Assembly (NCBI GenBank): GCA_030683705.1
Contig: JAUXPP010000157.1
Span: 1-42,652 of the forward strand
Source of the DNA: Polaromonas sp.
Lineage (GTDB): Bacteria; Pseudomonadota; Gammaproteobacteria; Burkholderiales; Burkholderiaceae_C
Length of the DNA stretch: 42,652 nucleotides
Direction: 5' to 3'
A program made the position numbers and the translations under genes. How positions within the stretch are numbered: position 1 is the stretch's first letter; each line of letters starts with the position of its first letter. The notes beneath the pieces were generated by a model. It had not been told where the DNA came from. It searched no databases and saw nothing but the letters and a program-made list of their open reading frames with translations. This document shows positions 10,455 to 20,165 of the stretch, one piece after another.

Positions 10455-10555
10455 CTTGCTCCGGGGTGCAGCCCGACCATGGTGGTCGGGCAGCTGAGAT
10501 GGCCAACCCAAACCCGTGAACTTGAATCGGTTCGTACCGACGTAAGAAGAGCTGA
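10455..10555 (+). promoter_or_regulatory. TPP riboswitch (THI element) upstream of thiC
   Basis: The conserved THI-box segments appear in order: CCGGGGTGC at 10461, CAGCTGAGAT at 10491-10500, AACCCGTGAACTTGAATCGG at 10511-10530, then TACCGACGTAAGAAGA. The closing helix P1 can form between GCTC (10458-10461) and GAGC (10549-10552). Thiamine pyrophosphate binding would stabilise the aptamer and lower expression of the thiamine operon. The sequence match is strong, and the downstream gene is thiC, the commonest target. Confidence 0.95.
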
Positions 10556-10576
10556 CTGCCACCGATTTCCGGCTGA

Positions 10577-12562
<1,986 letters not shown>

Positions 12563-12590
12563 ACCCACGCTAACAAGGGCGGACACATCC

Positions 12591-13655
12591 ATGCACATCG
12601 GTATCGCAGGCGCAGGCCTGCTGGGGCGGCTGCTGGCTTTCGAGCTGGCCAGGACCGGCCATTCGGTCGAGGTTTTTGACCCGGCGCCCGGACCGCAGGC
12701 GCCTGGCGCCGGCGTGTATGCCGCCGGGTGGACGGCGGCCGGCATGCTCAGCCCCACGGCCGAGCTGGAGTCGGCCGATGAAAATGTCTTCACGCTCGGC
12801 CTGCGTTCGCTGGCCTTGTGGCCGGGCATCGTGGCTGCGCTGGGCCAGCCGGTCGAGCTGCACCAGCGCGGCAGCCTGCTGGTGGCGCACCGCGGCGACG
12901 AAGGCGCGGCACGCCGCGTGGTGGAGCTGTTGCAGCACAAGGCGCCGGCCGGGCACGCGCCGCAGGCCCTCGATGCGGCGTCACTGCGCGAGATCGAACC
13001 CGTCATCCACGGCGCGCTCCAGGCCTGGCTGCTGCCGCACGAAGGGCAGATCCACAGCGTGCAGGCCATGGCGGCGCTGGCCCATGCGGCCGCTGCGGCC
13101 GGCGCCCGCTTTCACTGGGGCCTCACGGTGCAGCGCCTGCAGGCCGGTGAAATCCACACGCCGCAGGAAACTAGGAAGTTCGACTGCGTGTTCGACGTGC
13201 GCGGGACCGGCGCGCGGCCCGCGCCGGCAGACCGCAGGCCGCATGACGGCTTCACACCGGGGGTGCGCGGCGTGCGCGGTGAAATTTTCTGGCTGCACGC
13301 CCCGGGCGTGCGACTGCAGCGGCCGGTGCGCCTGCTGCACCCGCGCCACCGCGTGTACATCGTGCCGCGCGAAGGTGATCACATCGTGGTCGGCGCCAGC
13401 GAGATCGAGAGCGAAGACCGCTCACCGGTCTCGCTGCGCAGCACGGTCGAGCTGCTGGCCGCCGCGCACAGCATCATTCCCGAACTGGCCGAGGCACGCG
13501 TGATTCATTCCGAAACCAATTTGCGCCCCGCCCTGCCCGATAATCTGCCACGCGTGGAGCAAGGCGCGGGCCTGGTTCGCATCAACGGCCTGTTCCGCCA
13601 CGGCTGGCTGATTGCACCGGCGCTGGTTGAACAAGCGCTCAAGGACCTGGCATGA
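12591..13655 (+). CDS. thiO: glycine oxidase ThiO (FAD-dependent)
   Basis: A 354-residue FAD-dependent amine oxidase of the DAO family. Position in a thiamine operon between thiC and thiS identifies it as ThiO, which oxidises glycine to the imine used by ThiG for thiazole formation. The Rossmann motif GAGLLG is at residues 7-12. Family stretches include AGWTAAGMLSPTAELE near residue 45, RHRVYIVPREGDHIVVGASE near residue 255 and the C-terminal GLFRHGWLIAPAL. The start ATG at 12591 is 28 bases after the thiC stop, and its end overlaps thiS by ATGA. Some of these are annotated generally as FAD-dependent oxidoreductase. Confidence 0.9.
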   Translation: MHIGIAGAGLLGRLLAFELARTGHSVEVFDPAPGPQAPGAGVYAAGWTAAGMLSPTAELESADENVFTLGLRSLALWPGIVAALGQPVELHQRGSLLVAHRGDEGAARRVVELLQHKAPAGHAPQALDAASLREIEPVIHGALQAWLLPHEGQIHSVQAMAALAHAAAAAGARFHWGLTVQRLQAGEIHTPQETRKFDCVFDVRGTGARPAPADRRPHDGFTPGVRGVRGEIFWLHAPGVRLQRPVRLLHPRHRVYIVPREGDHIVVGASEIESEDRSPVSLRSTVELLAAAHSIIPELAEARVIHSETNLRPALPDNLPRVEQGAGLVRINGLFRHGWLIAPALVEQALKDLA

Positions 13656-13861
13656 AACCCATCACCATCACCCTCAACGGCGAGGCCCGGCAGTTGCCGC
13701 CCGGCAGCACGCTGGCCGACGCGCTGGCGGAAAGCGGCCAGCCGGCAGCCTCATTTGCCAGCGCCGTCAACGGCGAATTTGTGGCGCGCGACGCGCGCGC
13801 CAGCACCGTACTTTCGGACGGCGACGCCGTCTTCACCTTTCAAGCCATCACCGGAGGCTAG
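13652..13861 (+). CDS. thiS: sulfur carrier protein ThiS
   Basis: A 69-residue ubiquitin-like protein ending in the required Gly-Gly (AITGG). It begins with MKPITITLNGEARQLPPGSTL, typical of ThiS. Its C-terminus is adenylated by a ThiF-type enzyme and converted to a thiocarboxylate that donates sulfur to ThiG. It overlaps thiO by 4 bases (ATGA) and is followed 3 bases later by thiG. Confidence 0.96.
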   Translation: MKPITITLNGEARQLPPGSTLADALAESGQPAASFASAVNGEFVARDARASTVLSDGDAVFTFQAITGG

Positions 13862-13864
13862 ACA

Positions 13865-14728
13865 ATGACAACCCCCACGCTCTCTTCGTTCGCTGCCCCC
13901 CGTGGGGGCGCTCAGGGCCCTTCGGGCGGCCGTGCGGGCACTGATATGACTTTCTCCATCGCAGATACAGAACTCACAAGCCGCTTCTTCCTGGGCACTG
14001 CCAGCTACCCTTCGCCGCAGGTTTTGCAGGAGGCGATTGCCGCCTCCGGCGCCGAAGTGGTCACGGTCGGGCTCAAGCGCCAGATGGCGGCCGGCGGCGC
14101 CGGCACGCAAAACGACTTCTACCAGATGATCCGCGACAGCGGTGCGCGCCTGCTGCCCAACACCGCCGGCTGCCGCAGCGCGCGCGAGGCGGTCACGCTG
14201 TCGCAGATGGCGCGCGAGCTGTTCGGCACGAACTGGATCAAGCTCGAGGTGGTCGGTGACGAACACACGCTGCAACCCGACCCCTTCGAGCTGATCACGG
14301 CGGCCACCGAGCTGGTGCGCGAGGGCTTCGAGGTCTTTCCCTACTGCACCGACGACCTGGTCAGCTGCCAGCGCCTGCTCGATGCCGGCTGCCGCATCCT
14401 GATGCCCTGGGGCGCGCCGATCGGCTCGGGCCAGGGCCTCATCAACCCTTATGCGCTGCGCACCCTGCGCGCGCGCCTGCCCGGTGTGCCGCTGATCGTG
14501 GACGCAGGCATCGGCTCACCCGCCGACGCGGTGCAGGCCATGGAACTCGGTTACGACGCTGTGCTGCTCAACTCGGCCGTGGCCCACGCGCGCGACCCGG
14601 TACAGATGGCGCGCGCCTTCAAACTCGGCATCGAGTCCGGACGCCTGGCGTACGAAGCCGGCATCATGGCGCAGCAGGACATGGCAGTGGCATCCACACC
14701 GGTGACCGGCCGGCCTTTTGTGTTGTGA
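13865..14728 (+). CDS. thiG: thiazole synthase ThiG with a repeat-derived N-terminal extension
   Basis: ThiG forms the thiazole phosphate from deoxyxylulose phosphate, ThiS thiocarboxylate and dehydroglycine. Family similarity starts at Met28 ([18 protein letters not shown]) and continues through [10 protein letters not shown] and [15 protein letters not shown] to the end. The first 27 residues ([12 protein letters not shown] and so on) are encoded by a copy of repeat family A. I kept the upstream ATG at 13865 because GGAGG (13853-13857) lies 7 bases before it, while the ATG at 13946 has no Shine-Dalgarno. Starting at 13946 would give the normal 260-residue enzyme. The next gene follows within the operon. 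Confidence 0.95.
   Translation: MTTPTLSSFAAPRGGAQGPSGGRAGTDMTFSIADTELTSRFFLGTASYPSPQVLQEAIAASGAEVVTVGLKRQMAAGGAGTQNDFYQMIRDSGARLLPNTAGCRSAREAVTLSQMARELFGTNWIKLEVVGDEHTLQPDPFELITAATELVREGFEVFPYCTDDLVSCQRLLDAGCRILMPWGAPIGSGQGLINPYALRTLRARLPGVPLIVDAGIGSPADAVQAMELGYDAVLLNSAVAHARDPVQMARAFKLGIESGRLAYEAGIMAQQDMAVASTPVTGRPFVL
13880..13940 (+). repeat. repeat family A copy inside the 5' end of thiG
   Basis: It contains CCCCCACGCTCTCTTCGTTC, GCTGCCCCCCGTGGGGGCGC and CCTTCGGGCGGCCGTGCGGG, in the same order as the copies at 16810 and 36550. It lies between the Shine-Dalgarno and the conserved ThiG start and stays in frame without stops. Confidence 0.75.
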
Positions 14729-14736
14729 GCGCCGCC

Positions 14737-15921
14737 ATGAAACCCACGGTCTGGACCTTTGCTGCCAACGCAATGGACATACAGCGAAGCCTCGCACAAA
14801 CCGGCGCGTCGCCGGAGCCGGCCCTGCTCTGCCTGAACCGCAAGGAAGCCGCCACACTGCTGGATTTACCAGCACTCGACGAACCCGCGGCCGTGATGCA
14901 AGCCGCCGCGTCTTTGCGCAGCACCCTGCGTACAGCTGTGGTGATCACCGGCGAGGACAGCAAGTATGCCGACACGCCGCAGGCCAGCGGCTGGCTGACC
15001 CGCCCCGCGCTGCACCGTACGCGTCCCGGGACGGACGCGGTATTTGCCGAGGCTGCCGCGCAAGCACTGGCCAGGGGCTTTGTCGCCATGGAAGCCATCG
15101 TCATCGCCTGCATGGTCACCCAGGACGCATTGAGCCAGGACGCCGGAGCGACACCGCTACCAGCGCGTCCGGACTTTGCGCAGCGTATTGACAATTTGCC
15201 GCATTTCAGCCTGCCGCAGCCCGCCAGCGTCAGCGGTTTTGCAGCGCTCAGCACGCCCGACATGGGCCTGTACGCGGTGGTCGACAGCGCCGCCTGGGTC
15301 GCCCGCGTCGTGGCCGCAGGTGTGCGCACGGTGCAGCTCAGAATCAAGGATGCAGAAGGCGCTGAACACCGCGATTTTGTACGCGGGCAGATTCGCGAAA
15401 GCATACGTTCCGCCACAGCCGCAGGCGCCCAGTTGTTCATCAACGACCACTGGCAGCTCGCCATTGAGGAGGGTGCTTACGGTGTGCACCTGGGCCAGGA
15501 GGATTTGCACATCGCTGACCTGGCCGCGATCAAACAAGCCGGCCTGCGGCTGGGCATCAGCACCCACGCCTACTGGGAAGTCTGCCGCGCCTGGGCGCTG
15601 CAGCCGAGTTACATCGCCTGCGGGCCCATCCACCCGACACAAGCCAAGGCCATGCCCTGGATACCGCAGGGCAACGCCAACCTGGCCTACTGGTGCAAGC
15701 TTCTGCCGCTGCCGGTGGTCGGCATTGCCGGCATGGACGTGGCACGCACGCAGCAAGCCGCAGCCTGCGGCGCCGACGGCGTGGCACTGATCAGCGCCAT
15801 CACGGCAGCGCCCTCGCCGGAAGCGGCCATCCTTGATTTGCAGCAGGCCCTGCAGCGCGGCCGAAGCGGGCCTGCTGTCGACGCACCACCGCTTCCCCGG
15901 CCGACCCTGGCCGCCGCCTGA
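14737..15921 (+). CDS. thiE: thiamine phosphate synthase ThiE fused to a degenerate ThiD-like domain
   Basis: A 394-residue protein. The C-terminal part, from about residue 176 ([13 protein letters not shown]), is a ThiE TIM barrel: [42 protein letters not shown] and [12 protein letters not shown]. It joins HMP-PP and thiazole phosphate to thiamine phosphate. The N-terminal part (about 25-135) resembles only the C-terminal half of HMP-P kinase ThiD ([13 protein letters not shown], then [19 protein letters not shown]). The ThiD catalytic GTGCT reads GTDAV at residues 98-102, so kinase activity is unlikely. ATG 14737 was chosen; a GTG at 14725 overlaps the thiG stop and is an alternative. Last thiamine gene, 10 bases before panB. 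Confidence 0.9.
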   Translation: MKPTVWTFAANAMDIQRSLAQTGASPEPALLCLNRKEAATLLDLPALDEPAAVMQAAASLRSTLRTAVVITGEDSKYADTPQASGWLTRPALHRTRPGTDAVFAEAAAQALARGFVAMEAIVIACMVTQDALSQDAGATPLPARPDFAQRIDNLPHFSLPQPASVSGFAALSTPDMGLYAVVDSAAWVARVVAAGVRTVQLRIKDAEGAEHRDFVRGQIRESIRSATAAGAQLFINDHWQLAIEEGAYGVHLGQEDLHIADLAAIKQAGLRLGISTHAYWEVCRAWALQPSYIACGPIHPTQAKAMPWIPQGNANLAYWCKLLPLPVVGIAGMDVARTQQAAACGADGVALISAITAAPSPEAAILDLQQALQRGRSGPAVDAPPLPRPTLAAA

Positions 15922-15931
15922 AGGAGATCTC

Positions 15932-16804
15932 ATGAGCGCCGCACCCGCCAGCCCTTACGGCACACTGCCCGCCGCGCCGCCGGCCGCCACGCGCAAACCC
16001 GTGAGCCTGCCGCGCCTGCGCGAGATGCATGCGCAGGGCGAAAAAATCACCATGCTGACCGCCTACGACGCGACCTTTGCCGCGGTCGCCGACGCCGCGG
16101 GCGTCGAATGCATCCTGGTCGGCGATTCGCTGGGCATGGTTTGCCAGGGCCTGGGCAGCACGGTGGGTGTGACGCTGGAAGCCATGCGCCACCACACCGA
16201 CTGTGTCGCGCGCGGCCTGCGGCGCGCCCAGGCCACCGCCTGGCTGATCGCCGACCTGCCCTTCGGCAGTTACCACGAGTCCCGCGAGCAGGCGCTGCGC
16301 AGCGCCACCGTGCTGATGCAGGCCGGCGCCCACATGGTCAAGCTCGAAGGCGGCGGCTGGACCACCGACACCGTGTATTTCCTGGTCGAACGCGGCATCC
16401 CGGTCTGCGCCCACCTGGGCCTGACGCCGCAGACCGTGCATGCGCTGGGCGGCTACCGGGTTCAGGGCCGGGGCGAGGAAGCCGCCGCCACCCTGCGCAG
16501 CCAGGCGCACGCGCTGCAGGACGCCGGCGCGGCCATGCTGGTGCTGGAGATGGTGCCGGCGGCCCTCTCCGCAGCGCTGACGGCGGAACTCACGCACTGC
16601 GCGACCATAGGCATAGGCGCCGGCGCCGGCGCCGCCGGCCAGGTGCTGGTCCTGCACGACATGCTGGGCATGAACCTGGGCAAGATGCCGAAGTTCGTCC
16701 ACAACTTCATGGCCGAGGCGCACAGCGTGCAGGGCGCGATGCAGGCTTATGTGCGTGCTGTCAAAGACGGCAGCTTTCCGGTCGATGCACTGCATGCCTG
16801 GTAG
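15932..16804 (+). CDS. panB: 3-methyl-2-oxobutanoate hydroxymethyltransferase PanB
   Basis: A 290-residue enzyme that transfers a hydroxymethyl group from methylene-tetrahydrofolate to ketoisovalerate, the first pantothenate step. It shows [27 protein letters not shown] (metal-binding Asp), [10 protein letters not shown] and [18 protein letters not shown]. The N-terminal 28 residues are rich in Ala and Pro and look disordered. AGGAGA lies 6 bases before ATG 15932. The 10-base gap after thiE suggests read-through from the thiamine operon. A terminator-like repeat follows before panC. Confidence 0.97.
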   Translation: MSAAPASPYGTLPAAPPAATRKPVSLPRLREMHAQGEKITMLTAYDATFAAVADAAGVECILVGDSLGMVCQGLGSTVGVTLEAMRHHTDCVARGLRRAQATAWLIADLPFGSYHESREQALRSATVLMQAGAHMVKLEGGGWTTDTVYFLVERGIPVCAHLGLTPQTVHALGGYRVQGRGEEAAATLRSQAHALQDAGAAMLVLEMVPAALSAALTAELTHCATIGIGAGAGAAGQVLVLHDMLGMNLGKMPKFVHNFMAEAHSVQGAMQAYVRAVKDGSFPVDALHAW

Positions 16805-16809
16805 AAATA

Positions 16810-16915
16810 TGGCCCCCACGTTCGCTCACTGCGTGTAGCTCTCTGCCCCCCGAGGGGGCGCATTTTTTCCTTGGGGCGGCCCGGCGGAAAAAACCTGGCC
16901 CCCACGCTTGTCGCT
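16810..16915 (+). repeat. repeat family A copy between panB and panC
   Basis: It matches the reverse complement of 36550-36648 over about 100 bases: GCCCCCACG, then a variable segment with CTCACTGCGTGTAGC, GCCCCCCGAGGGGGCGCATT, TTGGGGCGGCCCGGCGG and a final GCCCCCACG. It occupies almost the whole intergenic space. Confidence 0.75.
16845..16868 (+). terminator. terminator-like hairpin within repeat A after panB
   Basis: GCCCCC (16845-16850) and GGGGGC (16854-16859) form a 6-bp GC stem with loop CGA. A run of six T follows after four bases (16863-16868). It could terminate thi-panB transcription, leaving panC to its own promoter. Confidence 0.5.
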
Positions 16916-16953
16916 TGTATAGTCGCCCCTTTTGAACACCAGCTTTGCACCGC

Positions 16954-17802
16954 ATGAACATCGTCCACAGCATCACCGACCTGCGCGCCGCGCTGGCAGC
17001 TTTCCACTGCCCGGCCTTTGTGGCCACCATGGGCAACCTGCACGACGGCCATATCGCGCTGGTGGACAAGGCCAAACCGCTGGGCGACGTGACCGTGGCC
17101 AGCATCTTCGTGAATCGCCTGCAGTTCGCGCCGCACGAAGACTTCGACAGCTACCCGCGCACCTGGGAGGCCGACTGCGAGCGGCTGCGTGCCGCCGGCT
17201 GCGATGTGCTGTTTGCGCCGCGCGAGACCGACCTCTACCCGGAGCCACAGACCTACAAGGTGCACCCGCCGGCCGAACTCGCCGACATCCTCGAGGGCCA
17301 GTTCAGGCCCGGATTTTTTGTCGGCGTCAGCACCGTGGTGATGAAGCTGTTTTCCAGCGTTTTCGCCGGCAAGCCGGCCGGCTTCGCGATGTTCGGCAAG
17401 AAGGACTACCAGCAACTGATGATCGTGCGGCGCATGGTGCAGCAGTTCGCGCTGCCGATTGAGATCGTGCCCGGCGACACGCTGCGCGCAGCCGACGGGC
17501 TGGCGCTGTCTTCACGCAACGGCTACCTGAGCACGACCGAGCGCAGCGAAGCGGTGTATCTGTCGCGCGCGCTGCAGGCGCTGGGCCAGGCGGTGAAGGC
17601 GCAAGGCCTGGCACAACGCGACGTGCTGGAGGAAGAAGCCATGTTGGCGCTGGCGGCACGCGGCTGGAAGCCCGACTACCTGAGCGTGCGCCGCCGTTCG
17701 GATCTGCTGCCCCCCGGTGTGGACGACACTTCCGCGCCGCTGGTGGTACTGGGCGCCGCCAAACTGGGCAACACCCGACTGATCGACAACCTCGAGATCT
17801 GA
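16954..17802 (+). CDS. panC: pantothenate synthetase PanC
   Basis: A 282-residue ATP-dependent ligase that joins pantoate and beta-alanine. It shows the HIGH-like motif [12 protein letters not shown] near residue 26, [11 protein letters not shown], and the ATP-site segments FGKKDYQQL (usually FGEKDYQQ; here Lys for Glu) and [11 protein letters not shown]. The ATG at 16954 was chosen because similarity starts there. It is separated from panB by a family A repeat rather than coupled to it, although the two act in the same pathway. Confidence 0.95.
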   Translation: MNIVHSITDLRAALAAFHCPAFVATMGNLHDGHIALVDKAKPLGDVTVASIFVNRLQFAPHEDFDSYPRTWEADCERLRAAGCDVLFAPRETDLYPEPQTYKVHPPAELADILEGQFRPGFFVGVSTVVMKLFSSVFAGKPAGFAMFGKKDYQQLMIVRRMVQQFALPIEIVPGDTLRAADGLALSSRNGYLSTTERSEAVYLSRALQALGQAVKAQGLAQRDVLEEEAMLALAARGWKPDYLSVRRRSDLLPPGVDDTSAPLVVLGAAKLGNTRLIDNLEI

Positions 17803-17823
17803 CAGCCCGCCCCGGGTTTTGGC

Positions 17824-17884
17824 ATCAAACAGGGCTGTCGCCATTATTCCACGGGCGTATGCAGCTATCTATTCAGGAGCAGAC
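17824..17884 (-). repeat. repeat family B copy covering the 3' end of the yqjK-like gene
   Basis: The minus strand reads TGCTCCTGAATAGATAGCTG, then CATACGCCC and, further on, CAGCCCTG. The first part supplies the last codons and the TAG stop of the gene at 17869-18240. It shares TGCTCCTGAAT(A/T)xATAGCTGC with the copy at 37870. Confidence 0.65.
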
Positions 17885-18240
17885 GGGTCCGGCTGTGATT
17901 CGTCAGGCGCAGAAGCCTGACCCCGCTGCGCACCCAGCCAATGCCAGCCTTTCCAGGCCAGCCAGGCAGCGCCGGCCGCCAGCATGCCGTACCGGATGGC
18001 CGGCCGGCGTGCACCCGCCAGCGCCAGTGACAGCAGCGGGCTGAGCAGGGGCGCGCGTTTGAGCAGCAGCAGGGCCAGCGGCAGGCCCTTGCCAATGGCC
18101 AGGCCCGGGGCCGCCTTGCCGAACAGCGTCGCCGACTGGCGCACCGCGCCGACAGTCTGGACCAGTTCGGCACGTTCGGTGGCCGAGCGCAACAGCAGCG
18201 CCTGTTTTCTCAGCACCCGCTGGCCGGCGGCATCAGTCAT
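17869..18240 (-). CDS. YqjK-like hypothetical protein
   Basis: A 123-residue protein, third in an operon with DUF883 and YqjE genes. It has an N-terminal charged helix (LRKQALLLRSATERAELVQTV), two hydrophobic stretches (LPLALLLLKRAPLLSPLLSL; YGMLAAGAAWLAWKGWHWLG) and a polar tail ending DPSAPE. Position and features resemble YqjK of the E. coli yqjCDEK cluster, although sequence identity cannot be measured here. Its start overlaps the yqjE-like stop by 8 bases. The last residues and stop codon come from a family B repeat, so the original C-terminus may have differed. Confidence 0.7.
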   Translation of the reverse strand: MTDAAGQRVLRKQALLLRSATERAELVQTVGAVRQSATLFGKAAPGLAIGKGLPLALLLLKRAPLLSPLLSLALAGARRPAIRYGMLAAGAAWLAWKGWHWLGAQRGQASAPDESQPDPSAPE

Positions 18241-18661
18241 GGCGGTCCTTCACGGTGACCGGGGTGGGGCCGGATGCGGCCTGCAGCGCCTCGCGGTCGC
18301 GCGCCATTTCAGCCAGGGTGGCTTGCAGGAAAGGCGGCCGGGTCGCCAGCATGCGCCGAACCCGCCACACCAACCATCCCGCCAGACCCAGGTAGACGAT
18401 GGCAAAACCAGCCATGACCACCACCCGCTGGCCGGCATCCACGGCCAGCACCACGGTGAAGGTCAGCACCAGCAGGCCCATCAAACCAAACACCAGCAGG
18501 CCCAGCAGGCTCAGCAGCAAGCCGACCAGGCGCTGCAGCTCTTCCTCGAGTTCGACGCCGGCCAGCGCCAGCCGCGTGTGCGCCATCGCCAGCGCGGTCA
18601 GTGCAAGCTGGCGCAGGGAGGCGAGCAGGCGCGGCGGCGCGCCGGTTTCTGGCGGGTTCAT
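18233..18661 (-). CDS. YqjE family (holin superfamily-like) membrane protein
   Basis: A 142-residue protein. An amphipathic N-terminus (LLASLRQLALTALAMAHTRL ELEEELQRLV) is followed by two strong membrane helices (LLSLLGLLVFGLMGLLVLTF and FAIVYLGLAGWLVW). This arrangement is that of the YqjE family, often labelled phage holin family III. There is no phage context, and the label does not imply lysis. In enterobacteria yqjE lies next to the ribosome-binding stationary-phase protein gene yqjD, as here. The stop overlaps the next gene by 8 bases. Confidence 0.8.
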   Translation of the reverse strand: MNPPETGAPPRLLASLRQLALTALAMAHTRLALAGVELEEELQRLVGLLLSLLGLLVFGLMGLLVLTFTVVLAVDAGQRVVVMAGFAIVYLGLAGWLVWRVRRMLATRPPFLQATLAEMARDREALQAASGPTPVTVKDRHD

Positions 18662-18686
18662 GCGGCAAGGCCCCGGGGGTCGGGAA

Positions 18687-18989
18687 CTACTTGCGGTTGA
18701 CCAGCAGGCCGATCAGGAAGCCCGCTGCCGCCGCGACGCCGACGGCCTTCCAGGGGTTGGCGTGCACATACTCGTCGGTGACCTTGGCGGCTTCCTTGCC
18801 CTTGAGCAGCGCCGCTTCCTGCAGGCCGGTGAGCTTTTCGGTGGCGAGCTTGAGTTTGCCCGCAGCCTTCTCGCGCAGGGCGACGGCGGTTTCGCCGGTG
18901 GCGGCGGTGGCAGCCTTGAGCAGGTCTTCCACGTCGGCGAGGACGACCTTCATGTCGGTGATCAGTTTTTCTTTGCTGGTGTTTTCCAT
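18687..18989 (-). CDS. DUF883 protein (ElaB/YqjD family), copy 1
   Basis: A 100-residue protein with a long helical, Lys/Ala-rich body (ALREKAAGKLKLATEKLTGL) and the C-terminal membrane signature of the family: YVHANPWKAVGVAAAAGFLIGLLVNRK without the final charges of a globular protein. ElaB and YqjD of E. coli anchor ribosomes to the inner membrane in stationary phase; that function is inferred. First gene of the yqjDEK-like operon. A paralogue with the same operon order is at 31107-31508. Confidence 0.88.
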   Translation of the reverse strand: MENTSKEKLITDMKVVLADVEDLLKAATAATGETAVALREKAAGKLKLATEKLTGLQEAALLKGKEAAKVTDEYVHANPWKAVGVAAAAGFLIGLLVNRK

Positions 18990-19176
18990 GGCGGGCTCCC
19001 AAAGGCGGTTGAAAAAAGGTCGGCGACGGGCACGGCAGCCAGGCGCAGCATGCTCAAGAACAGTTTAGTCCAGCAGCAAAGCCGCAGCGCAGGGCAAGGC
19101 CGAATTTCTTCATGCGGCTTGATTCGCCGCAATAATGCGGGCTCCTCCCCTTCACGCCCTGACCGGCACCGCTGCC

Positions 19177-19533
19177 ATGGACCCCAGCCTCCTGACTCCC
19201 CTGTTCACCCTGCTCGGCACCCTGGTCGGCGGCCTGGTGACGTTCGCCGTGAATCGCCAGCAATTCCGGCACCAGTTGCAGGCCCTGCAGCAGCAGTACA
19301 AAACCGAATTCATGGCCGAGGAAACCGCGCGGCATTTCCTCAGCCACAAAAGTTTCACCGACCGGTCCTTCGAGGTTCTCAAAAAACACCTCGGCGGTTT
19401 CGAGGACGACGAGCTGCGCAAGATCCTGGTGCGGGCCGGAGCGGTCCGGACTTACCGCGAGGATGACAGCGAGTGGTGGTACCTGCTCTCGCGCATGGGC
19501 GAGAGGATTGAGAAGATGCAGCAGCGGGCTTGA
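19177..19533 (+). CDS. small membrane-anchored hypothetical protein
   Basis: A 118-residue protein that I do not recognise. It begins MDPSLLTPLFTLLGTLVGGL, a single N-terminal membrane helix. A basic, Gln-rich helical linker follows (NRQQFRHQLQALQQQYKTEF), then a soluble part with SHKSFTDRSFEVLKKHLGGF and WWYLLSRMGERIEKM. The soluble part could be a small winged-helix-like or helical domain, but I cannot support either. ATG 19177 is preferred over the upstream ATG at 19135 because the helix starts there. It is divergent from the DUF883 operon and precedes a noncoding repeat region. Confidence 0.7.
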   Translation: MDPSLLTPLFTLLGTLVGGLVTFAVNRQQFRHQLQALQQQYKTEFMAEETARHFLSHKSFTDRSFEVLKKHLGGFEDDELRKILVRAGAVRTYREDDSEWWYLLSRMGERIEKMQQRA

Positions 19534-19715
19534 GCCGAGCAATCCGCGCATCTTATGGCGCATCACGCTGCCGCTGTAGTGTGCTCCAGACGGTAGGTCT
19601 GACTCCCCACTCCCTCCCCTAGCCCCTCCCTCGCCCCGCTGGGCGATGGAGGGGGACCTCATGTGGCCGCGTGCGCTGCACTCGCGTGCACGCATGACCG
19701 TTCGTTGGGATTCCC

Positions 19716-19744
19716 GCAGAAGAAGCGCTGCGCGCTTCTTCTGC
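19716..19744. repeat. 13-bp perfect inverted repeat (hairpin)
   Basis: GCAGAAGAAGCGC (19716-19728) and GCGCTTCTTCTGC (19732-19744) pair perfectly around the 3-base spacer TGC. No T-run follows on either strand, so it is not an obvious terminator. Confidence 0.85.
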
Positions 19745-19805
19745 TCCGGATTTTTGTCCCCGCATTAGTTTCTCCCCCACCCGTCGGGCTGGGCCGAGGA
19801 GCGCA

Positions 19806-19874
19806 GCAAAAAATGGATCAGGGCGAGCGATTGTCTGAGCCGAAGGCGAGTTCGAGCTCGACCCCATTTTTTGC
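19806..19874. repeat. 11-bp inverted repeat flanking a 47-base segment
   Basis: GCAAAAAATGG (19806-19816) is the exact reverse complement of CCATTTTTTGC (19864-19874). The enclosed segment contains the palindromic GAGTTCGAGCTCGA. It looks like the ends of a small structured repeat unit. Confidence 0.75.
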
Positions 19875-19940
19875 GAGCACCGCAGGTTGCCCGCAGCGAA
19901 GCGGAGGGACCCAGACCATCGGGTCGCCTTCTCTTTGCTT

Positions 19941-19968
19941 ACTTTCTCTTGGCGACGCAAGAGAAAGT
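19941..19968. repeat. 11-bp inverted repeat ACTTTCTCTTG/CAAGAGAAAGT
   Basis: ACTTTCTCTTG (19941-19951) and CAAGAGAAAGT (19958-19968) pair perfectly around GCGACG. It is part of the same mosaic region and is followed by GC-rich, not T-rich, sequence. Confidence 0.85.
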
Positions 19969-20069
19969 GAGACGCCCGCCGGGGCGAGACCCGGCTAGTT
20001 GGCAAACTTCAAGGCAGGAGGAAAACGGAGATGGATCCCGTATCAAGTCCGGGATGACAACGCACAGAA

Positions 20070-20125
20070 CAATTGCTATGAATTCAGTAGCTGCTCACGC
20101 CCGCAGGGAAAGGGCTGCAGCCCAA
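20070..20125 (+). repeat. repeat family B copy downstream of gpsA
   Basis: It reads AATTGCTATGAATTCAGTAG, CTGCTCACGCCCGC and GGGCTGCAGCCC in order. This is the clearest copy for defining the family layout; it ends about 40 bases before the gpsA stop. Confidence 0.7.
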
Positions 20126-20165
20126 AATCGCCCTCAACCCTTGCCCCAGCCGGGCACGAGGCCAG

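Larger units (their letters stand above)
19534..20165 (+). repeat. 632-bp noncoding mosaic of interspersed repeats
   Basis: No credible gene lies between the hypothetical gene and gpsA. The region holds several inverted repeats, each listed separately, and a family B copy at its right end. The wording GCAGCGAAGCGGAGGGACCC and TTACTTTCTCTTGGCGACGC is what I recall from repeats scattered between genes in Comamonadaceae and relatives. Open frames here (such as 19619-20005 minus) look like translated repeat. Confidence 0.65.

Noticed and set aside
17801..17839. GACAGCCC/GGGCTGTC inverted repeat after panC as a terminator
   Set aside because: The 23-base loop and lack of a T-run make it unconvincing; its right arm belongs to a family B repeat.
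18233..18661. Holin family label as evidence of a prophage
   Set aside because: No phage structural, integrase or lysis genes are present; the operon order is the chromosomal yqjDE type.
19619..20005. Minus-strand 128-residue open frame in the noncoding mosaic
   Set aside because: Its wording (KVSKEKATRWSGSLRFAAGN) is what I recall as translated interspersed repeat, commonly mis-annotated as a hypothetical protein.
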